Shown one piece after another: positions 15,230 through 20,611 of a stretch of 34,434 bases of DNA (positions within the stretch are counted from its first letter, which is position 1; every line of letters starts with the position of its first letter). Source of the DNA: CAYJMQ01 sp964371555 (GTDB taxonomy: Bacteria > Bdellovibrionota > JACOXK01 > 2-02-FULL-40-11); contig CAYJMQ010000018.1 of the NCBI GenBank assembly GCA_964371555.1, forward strand, positions 1-34,434, in the 5' to 3' direction. The notes beneath the pieces are model-generated. The model did not search any database. It saw only the letters and a list, made by a program, of their open reading frames with translations, and was not told the origin of the DNA. The position numbers and the translations under genes were made by a program.

Positions 15230-15694
15230 ATGAAATGGGTAACACGTGAAAGACCAAAAATTGATCGCATTGCATGCCCATGGCTAATAAAAAGATTTAT
15301 TGATAAGGAAGCAGAATTTCTTTATGTCCCCTCTATAGAGGTCTTAAAAGTTGCTGAAGAAGAAAGAGCTATTCCCTATGATGTACCGGGAGTAGAGCTT
15401 ACCCATAAAGGGCCTCTATGCAGCTTTGATGCTTTTCTTGAAAAATACTCTCTTCGGGATCCAGCTCTTAATCACTTGGCCGAAATTGTTCGTGCGGCTG
15501 ATACTGATTCGCTGGAGAAATCACCTCAGGCTTCAGGACTACTTGCGATCACGCTAGGACTTTCAAAAAACATTACAGATGATCATAAAATGTTAAAAGT
15601 TGGGATAATCATTTATGATGCTCTCTATATTTGGTGTCAGAACCTCGTAGAAGAGCGCCATGGCTGGAATCCTGAACAGATCAGAATAAAATAA
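15230..15694 (+). CDS. Stand-alone ChrB-type (chromate resistance) domain protein
   Basis: 154 residues corresponding to the C-terminal domain of ChrB. The opening WVTRERPKIDRIACPWLIKRFID is the hallmark of this domain, with Cys20 and the arginines conserved; GPLCSFDAFLEKY and VRAADTD follow the family pattern. In full-length ChrB the domain follows a regulatory N-terminal half and acts with the chromate exporter ChrA. Here there is neither the N-terminal half nor any chrA in the window. Neighbours are a periplasmic propeller and a two-component system, so a role in metal or oxidative response is likely but not demonstrated. Tandem GGAG-type Shine-Dalgarno sequences precede the ATG. Confidence 0.82.
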   Translation: MKWVTRERPKIDRIACPWLIKRFIDKEAEFLYVPSIEVLKVAEEERAIPYDVPGVELTHKGPLCSFDAFLEKYSLRDPALNHLAEIVRAADTDSLEKSPQASGLLAITLGLSKNITDDHKMLKVGIIIYDALYIWCQNLVEERHGWNPEQIRIK

Positions 15695-15778
15695 AAGAAC
15701 CCACGATATTTTTTGTCTCTATATAAATAGGAAAGCCGATAATACCCTGATTTAGTCTTGGTCAAAAACATCGCTCAT

Positions 15779-15833
15779 ATCCTGAAACAGGAGATTCCTC
15801 GGGCGCCTCCCTCGGAATGACTGTCAACCTGGA
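15779..15833 (-). repeat. Dispersed repeat, inverted copy B (right boundary of the two-component/ChrB module)
   Basis: Reading on the minus strand it repeats the order of copy A: TCCAGGTTGACA (15822-15833), palindromic core GTCATTCCGAG...GAGGAATCTC (15791-15821), GTTTCAGGAT (15779-15788). Orientation is opposite to copy A at 11740, so the two face each other across 4 kb. Confidence 0.6.
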
Positions 15834-15971
15834 CTCGCGCGGACGCTTAGGGAAACGGAATGTATCGATAGCTCAAAACATTGATAAATCGCTTTGGTTG
15901 GAGCTAACAGAGTTGTTAATCAGCCGCCGCTGTGTGAAATAGAAGGCGCTTAGCAAGGTAACAAACATACC
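15834..15971. other. Unassigned spacer with a short open frame
   Basis: The stretch 15695-16107 has no confident gene. Apart from three repeat copies it contains a 41-codon open frame (ATG 15817 to TAG 15942) beginning inside the repeat, with a coding-like run SLWLELTELLISRRC. There is no Shine-Dalgarno. It may be the remnant of a transferred gene; I do not recognise it. Confidence 0.25.
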
Positions 15972-16004
15972 CGTCATCCCGAGCGTAGCGAGGGATCTCA
16001 TCGT
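15972..16004 (+). repeat. Dispersed repeat; left member of a perfect 33-bp inverted pair
   Basis: Starts CGTCATCCCGAGCG and ends GCGAGGGATCTCATCGT. It is the exact reverse complement of 17356-17388, on the other side of the CPBP protease and GIY-YIG genes. Confidence 0.85.
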
Positions 16005-16022
16005 TAAAGTCTGTTATTATCC

Positions 16023-16055
16023 GTTATCCCGAGGAGCGAAGCGACGAGGAATCTC
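16023..16055 (+). repeat. Dispersed palindromic repeat, copy 6
   Basis: Starts GTTATCCCGAGGAGCG and ends CGACGAGGAATCTC. Same orientation as the copy at 15972 and 18 bases from it. It lies just beyond the 3' end of the CPBP gene, where its RNA hairpin could stop or stabilise that transcript. Confidence 0.75.
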
Positions 16056-16107
16056 TCTGTGAAAAATTTTAGCTTTGCTTTTTTATAGGTGTTATCGTTC
16101 CAAAACA

Positions 16108-16863
16108 TTAACGATGCCGCCAAAGCTTGGAATACCACAATAAAACACCTACACTGGATAACAAGACCATAATCTCGACTGAATTAACAGCTAGGGCACT
16201 TGTCCCGAAAATTTTAATTTCAAAAATTTCTTTCGATTTTATTACATAAGTCATGAGATTCCAACTAAAGTGAATTCCTATCGGAAAATAAATATTTTTA
16301 GAGGCTAAGAAAGCGTAATTTAAAAACAAGCCACCACCTAATAAAGTTGTAATTTGAAATAAACCTGTTTCGTCAGGACTTGGTAAATGCATAACCCAAA
16401 ATAAAATTGCCACCAGAATGGATGAAAGGTGAGTTCCAATTTTAGGGGTTAACTGATTGAGTACATAACCCCTGAAAACAAGTTCCTGAGAAAAAGCGGA
16501 TAAGAATTGAGCAACAATCAAAACCAACATAAATAAATAGATACGTGGTTGCAAAAGAGGCTTTAGATCAATCTCTGTCGTAAATAAGATTACATCTAAT
16601 ACCTTGGGGATCAAAAATAGACCGACTCCGATAAGAAGGCCTATTAAAAAATATTTTCGGATATTTTTCTGTGGGAAAAGGCATGACTTTCCAAATGGAA
16701 TTTTATCCCATTTTGTAGTGTAGAACCAAAATTGTAAAAGAATTCCTGTGGTTAAGAGGAAAGTATATATTAAATCCAGATATTGTTCGCTGCGAGTCGT
16801 AGGCAGAAAGATCAATTGAAAAAAAATTAATAAAAGAAATGTCGAAATTTTAATTATAAACAT
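16108..16863 (-). CDS. CPBP-family intramembrane protease (CAAX protease/Abi type) with variant first motif
   Basis: 251 residues with about eight hydrophobic segments. The CPBP core is present: motif 1 SQELVFRGYVL at 125-135, motif 2 FWVMHLPSP with His159, motif 3 IGIHFSWNL with His198 and Asn202. Family members cleave peptides within the membrane or modify prenylated or bacteriocin-type substrates, and several act in bacteriocin immunity. In motif 1 the usual EExxxR reads Gln126-Glu127-Leu-Val-Phe-Arg131, so the first, catalytic-position glutamate is replaced by glutamine. That substitution is seen in some family members, and activity cannot be assumed. It is flanked by inward-facing repeats and shares orientation with the GIY-YIG gene. 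Confidence 0.85.
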   Translation of the reverse strand: MFIIKISTFLLLIFFQLIFLPTTRSEQYLDLIYTFLLTTGILLQFWFYTTKWDKIPFGKSCLFPQKNIRKYFLIGLLIGVGLFLIPKVLDVILFTTEIDLKPLLQPRIYLFMLVLIVAQFLSAFSQELVFRGYVLNQLTPKIGTHLSSILVAILFWVMHLPSPDETGLFQITTLLGGGLFLNYAFLASKNIYFPIGIHFSWNLMTYVIKSKEIFEIKIFGTSALAVNSVEIMVLLSSVGVLLWYSKLWRHR

Positions 16864-16899
16864 AGGTATAACTTATCATCATTGGCACCCCATGAAAAC

Positions 16900-16915
16900 G
16901 CTCTGTTTTCAGAGC
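16900..16915 (-). terminator. Possible terminator after the GIY-YIG gene
   Basis: On the minus strand GCTCTG-AAAA-CAGAGC is followed by GTTTTC. It lies in the 105-base gap between the GIY-YIG stop and the CPBP start. An outer pair CTTATCAT (16872-16879) and ATGATAAG (16927-16934) could extend it to a larger fold. The T run is short. Confidence 0.35.
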
Positions 16916-16968
16916 TAAATATTCAAATGATAAGATTTGCGCTTAACAACCTCATGTGGATGAAAAGT

Positions 16969-17250
16969 TCATTCGGCAGACAAGTCCTGCCAAGATGGGT
17001 TCATCGACTTTATTAAATCAATCTTCTTTTTTCGAGACCATCCTTTGATCTTCTTTTCAGCTGCTATAGCGTCTTGAGGGGTCGGGAATTCTTCAAAAAA
17101 TACCAATTTTTTCACATTGTATTTCTTCGTAAAACCAGGAATTTCTCCCATCTTGTGTTCATAGACTCTCTTCTCAAAATTGCTAGTGATACCTGTATAA
17201 AGGACCTTGTTTGATTTATTTGTCAGAATGTAAACAAAATATTGTTTCAT
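16969..17250 (-). CDS. Single-domain GIY-YIG nuclease (URI family)
   Basis: 93 residues from ATG 17248-17250; a TTG start 6 codons upstream is less likely because MKQYFVYIL is the typical N terminus. The GIY-YIG fold is clear: VYILTNKSN (GIY position, Tyr7), LYTGIT (YIG position, Tyr18), Arg28 in NFEKRVYEH, and metal-binding Glu65 in AIAAEKKIKGWSR. All catalytic residues are present. Small stand-alone members of this family (YhbQ-like) have no settled role; the fold cuts DNA in repair, restriction and homing. It is embedded between inverted repeat copies (15972/16023 on one side, 17289/17356 on the other), which makes a mobility role worth considering. Confidence 0.88.
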   Translation of the reverse strand: MKQYFVYILTNKSNKVLYTGITSNFEKRVYEHKMGEIPGFTKKYNVKKLVFFEEFPTPQDAIAAEKKIKGWSRKKKIDLIKSMNPSWQDLSAE

Positions 17251-17288
17251 GGTCTCATCTCTTAACAATCCTTTTATATAATCGCAAA

Positions 17289-17321
17289 GAGATTCCTCGG
17301 GCCTTTGGCCCTCGGAATGAC
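17289..17321 (-). repeat. Dispersed palindromic repeat, copy 7
   Basis: On the plus strand it reads GAGATTCCTCGGGCC...GGCCCTCGGAATGAC, the inverse orientation of the copies at 15972 and 16023. The inner stem GGGCC/GGCCC is fully complementary though its sequence differs from other copies, so the stem is conserved by covariation. A partial second end (CATTCGGAATGACGG) follows at once. Confidence 0.75.
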
Positions 17322-17355
17322 GACCATTCGGAATGACGGATAATTCTGGACTTCG

Positions 17356-17388
17356 ACGATGAGATCCCTCGCTACGCTCGGGATGACG
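17356..17388 (-). repeat. Dispersed repeat; right member of a perfect 33-bp inverted pair
   Basis: Exact reverse complement of 15972-16004: starts ACGATGAGATCCC, ends CTCGGGATGACG. It lies upstream of the GIY-YIG gene. Confidence 0.85.
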
Positions 17389-17765
17389 TGATGCTCTGAG
17401 CTACTCTGGCAAAGAGCCCCGGTCCTTTTTTTAGATTTTTCAATTTTCCGAATTAAAAAATTTCGAAAGAGTGTCAATAATGCCATTTGAAAAAATGGTA
17501 GCGATGAGCCAACATTTTTCTGTTGAATACACTCGAACTGCCCATCAGAACACTCGTCGATTTTTAAATTTGAAATATCAAAAACACATTTGTAAATTTC
17601 AAAAGACAGCACAACTCATTATTTTCAATGAGTTGTAGCTGACCCTAGGAGTTTCTATAAAATTTTATGTTGAAATTTCAAAAAACGCCTCACTAGAAGA
17701 TTTGTCACAAAAATACTCCGAGTGAAATTTCATCTCTAATTTCGACAAGTTACAATGACAAAAAA
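17389..17765. other. AT-rich non-coding stretch with palindromes
   Basis: No credible gene. A strong hairpin is at 17607-17641: CAGC plus ACAACTCATT pair with AATGAGTTGT and GCTG around loop ATTTTC, with a one-base bulge. Short palindromes recur: TTGAAATTTCAA at 17670-17681, TGAAATTTCA at 17723-17732, and an imperfect TGAAATATCA at 17571-17580. An open frame 17274-17612 on the minus strand is partly translated repeat and is not accepted as a gene. Confidence 0.45.
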
Positions 17766-17840
17766 TCGGGGTGAGTGGATTTGAACCACCGGCCTCTTCG
17801 TCCCGAACGAAGCGCGCTAACCAGGCTGCGCTACACCCCG
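17766..17840 (-). tRNA. tRNA-Pro (anticodon CGG)
   Basis: The minus strand folds as a full cloverleaf: acceptor CGGGGTG/CACCCCG, D arm around AGCGCAGCCTGGTTAGCGCGCT, anticodon stem CTTCG/CGAAG with loop TTCGGGA giving anticodon CGG for codon CCG, and T arm with GGTTCAAATCC. The discriminator is A at 17766. CCA is not encoded; a T run follows directly and could end transcription. The 5' end is 11 bases from a hairpin that follows the epimerase gene. Confidence 0.95.
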
Positions 17841-17850
17841 AAATGTAATA

Positions 17851-17878
17851 GTTTCCGTCTCGCTTGCGAGACGGAAAC
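17851..17878 (-). terminator. Hairpin between the epimerase gene and tRNA-Pro
   Basis: GTTTCCGTCTCGC (17851-17863) and GCGAGACGGAAAC (17866-17878) are perfect 13-base inverted arms around TT. On the minus strand TATTACATTT follows, which is T-rich but not a clean U tract. It probably ends the epimerase transcript before the tRNA. Confidence 0.55.
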
Positions 17879-17895
17879 AGTTGCTTTATTCATTA

Positions 17896-18876
17896 TCAAA
17901 GGTAACGGTGTGTTTGCAACCACTGAACGGTCTTTTCTACCCCCTCAGGAAATGGAATTTTCGTCTGAAAATGGAGATCTCTCTTCGCCTTTTCCGGGGA
18001 ACAAATCCAGGAGCTTGCTTTAATCTCCGGGTATTTTCGACTGGTAAGCATAATTTCTTTTTTTGTAATGAGCGAATAAATATCGCCAATGAATGCCAGG
18101 GCACGAAGAAACCAGCCAGGTAAGCGGATGAATCTTGGTTTTTTTGAAAAAGGATGGCAAAGATGCTGAGCCATGCTTTCAAATGAATAAAATTCCGGAT
18201 TCGCTATAAAATATGTTTCCCCTTTTGCAGCTTCATTGATAGAAGCCTCGTAAATTCCATCTACAAGATCCTGAACATGAACAATCGAAAAATATCGCTT
18301 ATATGGAGCCGGTATGGGGAAGAGCCCTTTTTTTCCATATTTAAATACGATTAAGAAATTGGTGTCACGCGGTCCATAAACGATGGGGGGGCGAATAATG
18401 GTGAGCGGGAGGTTTGGAAATTGTTTTCGCAGTTCCTCTTCAGCTTTGAGCTTACTTTTGCCATAGTCACTGACCGGATGACATTCACTCGTTTCCACCG
18501 GCGGCTCAGTTGCCGCAACCGGGCCTGTTGCCGCAACTGAGCTGACAAAAACAAAACGTTTCAAATTCGGCGCATATTTTTGAGCCGCTTCAGCCAAGTA
18601 AATCGTCCCGTCGCAGTTAACCGAATAATACTTTTGAGAAGTTACCCCTTTAATCGCACCTGCCACATGATAGATGTAATCAACATCTTTCACAGCAGCC
18701 GGTAACGTTTCTTTCTGGGTGATGTCCCCCACAATCAGTTCGACAGGGAGACCTGAAATCCACTGAAGGTTGCTGGTTTTTCGAATCAAACAGCGGACAG
18801 AGAACCCCTCTTTGAGCAGCTTCTCAACAAGGAAGCTCCCAATAAAACCATGCCCTCCGGTAACTAACGCCTTCAT
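17896..18876 (-). CDS. NAD-dependent epimerase/dehydratase (extended SDR)
   Basis: 326 residues, Rossmann-fold extended short-chain dehydrogenase. NAD(P) motif TGGHGFIG at 6-13; Asp51 and Ile in VGDIT; YHVAGA; catalytic Ser in VSSVAATG, and the Tyr138-x3-Lys142 pair in SDYGKSK. Members act on nucleotide sugars, dihydroflavonol-like or sterol-like substrates; the exact one is not readable here. Residues 115-126 hold a tandem VAATGP/VAATEP duplication next to the active-site serine, a small insertion compared with typical family members. It lies 25 bases downstream of the zinc-ribbon gene and is probably co-transcribed with it. It lacks a visible Shine-Dalgarno. Confidence 0.88.
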   Translation of the reverse strand: MKALVTGGHGFIGSFLVEKLLKEGFSVRCLIRKTSNLQWISGLPVELIVGDITQKETLPAAVKDVDYIYHVAGAIKGVTSQKYYSVNCDGTIYLAEAAQKYAPNLKRFVFVSSVAATGPVAATEPPVETSECHPVSDYGKSKLKAEEELRKQFPNLPLTIIRPPIVYGPRDTNFLIVFKYGKKGLFPIPAPYKRYFSIVHVQDLVDGIYEASINEAAKGETYFIANPEFYSFESMAQHLCHPFSKKPRFIRLPGWFLRALAFIGDIYSLITKKEIMLTSRKYPEIKASSWICSPEKAKRDLHFQTKIPFPEGVEKTVQWLQTHRYL

Positions 18877-18901
18877 TTGTGATTACTGCCAGAAGAAAAA
18901 G

Positions 18902-19054
18902 TTATTTTTTCGGTAGGATTTTATACATCCCCGTACCGCAGGTCGCGCACTTTCCTTTCATCGCTCTTCTGCCATTCTTCATTGTTACTTCCTTAGTATC
19001 TTTCATTTCACGTTTTTCCTTGCACTTAACACAATAGCCTTTTTCTGCTGCCAT
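18902..19054 (-). CDS. Small zinc-ribbon protein (DUF5679-like)
   Basis: 50 residues, MAAEKGYCVKCKEKREM... ending MYKILPKK. Two CxxC pairs (Cys8-x2-Cys11 and Cys37-x2-Cys40) on either side of a basic VTMKNGRRAMKG segment are the hallmark of this conserved tiny family and would bind one zinc ion. The role is unknown; RNA or DNA contact is plausible from the charge. ATG 19052-19054 has an ideal AAGGAGG Shine-Dalgarno, and a good promoter lies about 55 bases upstream. It precedes the SDR epimerase gene by 25 bases. Confidence 0.88.
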   Translation of the reverse strand: MAAEKGYCVKCKEKREMKDTKEVTMKNGRRAMKGKCATCGTGMYKILPKK

Positions 19055-19108
19055 TGTTTTCCTCCTTTGGATATTTATCAGTTAGACATCTAATAAAACC
19101 TTCAAATG

Positions 19109-19137
19109 ATTATAGTTTTTTGAATTTTTAAAGTAAA
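19109..19137 (-). promoter_or_regulatory. Promoter of the zinc-ribbon/epimerase unit
   Basis: On the minus strand TTTACT (19132-19137), 17-base spacer and perfect TATAAT (19109-19114). It predicts a leader of about 48 bases before the zinc-ribbon ATG. Confidence 0.65.
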
Positions 19138-19155
19138 CAAAAAATCGCATATGCC

Positions 19156-19183
19156 TTGACTTCAGTGCTTCGGTGAGTATATT
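19156..19183 (+). promoter_or_regulatory. Promoter of xerC-hslVU
   Basis: TTGACT (19156-19161), 16-base spacer, TATATT (19178-19183). The predicted start is about 19190, 5 bases before the xerC ATG; no Shine-Dalgarno fits. Confidence 0.6.
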
Positions 19184-19194
19184 AGCCGAATTCA

Positions 19195-20088
19195 ATGTTT
19201 ACAGAGCTCGCACGCTTCTCAAAATATCTTCAGTTTGAGCAGACTGTCTCGCCCCATACATTGAGAAATTATATGGGTGATTTAAATCAGTTTTATCATT
19301 ATTTAACCGAGGAAAAAAAACTCTCTGACTGGAATCAGATTACGAGCTTAACCATTCGATCTTACTTGGGAAATCTCTATAAACAGAACAATCGTTCTTC
19401 CATCGCAAGAAAGCTCGCTTCGATCCGGCATCTGATGAAATTTCTTCTCAAAGAAAAAATTATTTTAAAAGATGTTTCGCAACTCATATCAACCTTGAAA
19501 CAAGAAAAAAAGCTCCCTGCAATTCTTAACGTTGATGAGATGTTTCATCTTTTAGAGACCCCTGATTCAGCCACAAAAATAGGGAAAAGAGACCGGGCTA
19601 TTCTTGAGCTGATGTATGCGAGCGGCATGCGGGTCAGTGAACTCACAGCAATCAATCTCGAAGATGTTTCATGGGACACAAACACCCTGAAAATTCGGGG
19701 CAAAGGAAGAAAAGAAAGAATTGTTCCGTTTGGAGAAAAAGCAAAAAAGAGACTCCTTATTTATAAGGAAGAACGCTCAAAATTTTTAAAAAAGGGGGAT
19801 GATTCAACGGCATTTTTTCTGAACCATTTTGGGGGACGGCTCTCAACACGAAGTATCGCCCGGCTGATCGATAAATATATCCTGATGTGCGGCGGCAAGC
19901 GTCGCATCAGCCCTCATACTATCCGGCACTCCTTTGCAACGCATCTTCTCTCAGCAGGGGCCAATCTGCGGGATATTCAGGAACTTTTAGGACATGAAAG
20001 TTTATCTACAACACAAAAATATACCCAAGTGAGTGTCGATAAACTGATGGAGGAATATGATAAAGCGCATCCGAAGGCCAAAAATTAG
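19195..20088 (+). CDS. xerC: Tyrosine recombinase XerC
   Basis: 297 residues, the usual Xer length. It resolves chromosome dimers at dif together with a partner recombinase. The N-terminal SAM-like DNA-binding domain is at about 1-85; the catalytic domain has Arg146 (SGMRVSEL), Lys170, His241 and Arg244 (HTIRHSFATHLL), His267 (LGHESL) and nucleophile Tyr276 (TTQKYTQV). All catalytic residues are present. Placement directly before hslV-hslU (as in codV-clpQ-clpY) supports XerC rather than XerD or an integrase. The stop overlaps hslV by 32 bases. No dif site was recognised nearby. Confidence 0.93.
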   Translation: MFTELARFSKYLQFEQTVSPHTLRNYMGDLNQFYHYLTEEKKLSDWNQITSLTIRSYLGNLYKQNNRSSIARKLASIRHLMKFLLKEKIILKDVSQLISTLKQEKKLPAILNVDEMFHLLETPDSATKIGKRDRAILELMYASGMRVSELTAINLEDVSWDTNTLKIRGKGRKERIVPFGEKAKKRLLIYKEERSKFLKKGDDSTAFFLNHFGGRLSTRSIARLIDKYILMCGGKRRISPHTIRHSFATHLLSAGANLRDIQELLGHESLSTTQKYTQVSVDKLMEEYDKAHPKAKN

Positions 20089-20611
20089 AAGCACAACTAT
20101 TTTGGGCGTAAAACATAAGGGAAGTATTGCAATTGCCGGAGATGGCCAGGTCAGCATGGGGCATACCATTATTAAACATAATGCCAAAAAGATCAGGAGG
20201 ATCTATCAGGATAAAATTGTCATCGGCTTTGCTGGCGCAACTGCGGATGCAATTACACTTTATGAAAAGTTTGAAGGAAAACTGGAGCAATACCATGGAA
20301 ATCTGACGCGGGCTGCCGTTGAGCTTGCCAAAGACTGGAGAACAGATCGCATGCTCCGGCGCCTGGAAGCGCTCCTCGTCGCTGCCGATAAAGACACTTT
20401 GCTTACGATTTCTGGAAGCGGCGACGTCATTGAACCAGATGACGGAATCATTGGTATCGGCTCTGGCGGACCGTACGCCGCCGCGGCGGCAAAAGCGCTG
20501 ATTCGACATTCAGATCTTTCAGCAAAAGAGATTGCGGAAACCTCGGTTCATATTGCATCGGATATCTGCGTCTATACAAATCCGCAAATCCTCTGTGAGG
20601 AGCTTAGATGA
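20057..20611 (+). CDS. hslV: ATP-dependent protease subunit HslV (ClpQ)
   Basis: Peptidase ring of the HslUV protease that degrades misfolded and regulatory proteins. The catalytic N-terminal threonine is expected at Thr13 in RSTTILGV, followed by the conserved IAGDGQVSMG, VIGFAGATADAITLYEKFE and AVELAKDWRTDRMLRRLEA segments and IGIGSGGPYAAAAAKAL. The family is usually made with a very short leader that is removed to expose Thr1; here ATG 20057 gives a basic 12-residue leader (MIKRIRRPKIRS). That ATG lies inside xerC and has GGAGG just 3 bases before it, so coupling to xerC translation is likely. No better in-frame start exists closer to Thr13. Confidence 0.95.
   Translation: MIKRIRRPKIRSTTILGVKHKGSIAIAGDGQVSMGHTIIKHNAKKIRRIYQDKIVIGFAGATADAITLYEKFEGKLEQYHGNLTRAAVELAKDWRTDRMLRRLEALLVAADKDTLLTISGSGDVIEPDDGIIGIGSGGPYAAAAAKALIRHSDLSAKEIAETSVHIASDICVYTNPQILCEELR

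Noticed and set aside
10753..17388. CRISPR array
   Set aside because: The repeats are irregularly spaced, occur in both orientations, and vary inside; there are no uniform spacers and no cas genes.
17274..17612. 112-codon open frame on the minus strand
   Set aside because: Its C-terminal half is translated from two dispersed repeat copies, it has no convincing ribosome-binding site, and the N-terminal part has no recognisable domain.
17775..18023. 82-codon open frame on the plus strand (MDLNHRPLRPER...)
   Set aside because: It is the antisense of tRNA-Pro, a familiar spurious reading, and it runs through the terminator hairpin and the epimerase 3' end.
19195..20088. XerC-like gene as a phage or island integrase
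   Set aside because: Its direct coupling to hslV-hslU and its standard Xer length and motifs indicate the housekeeping recombinase.
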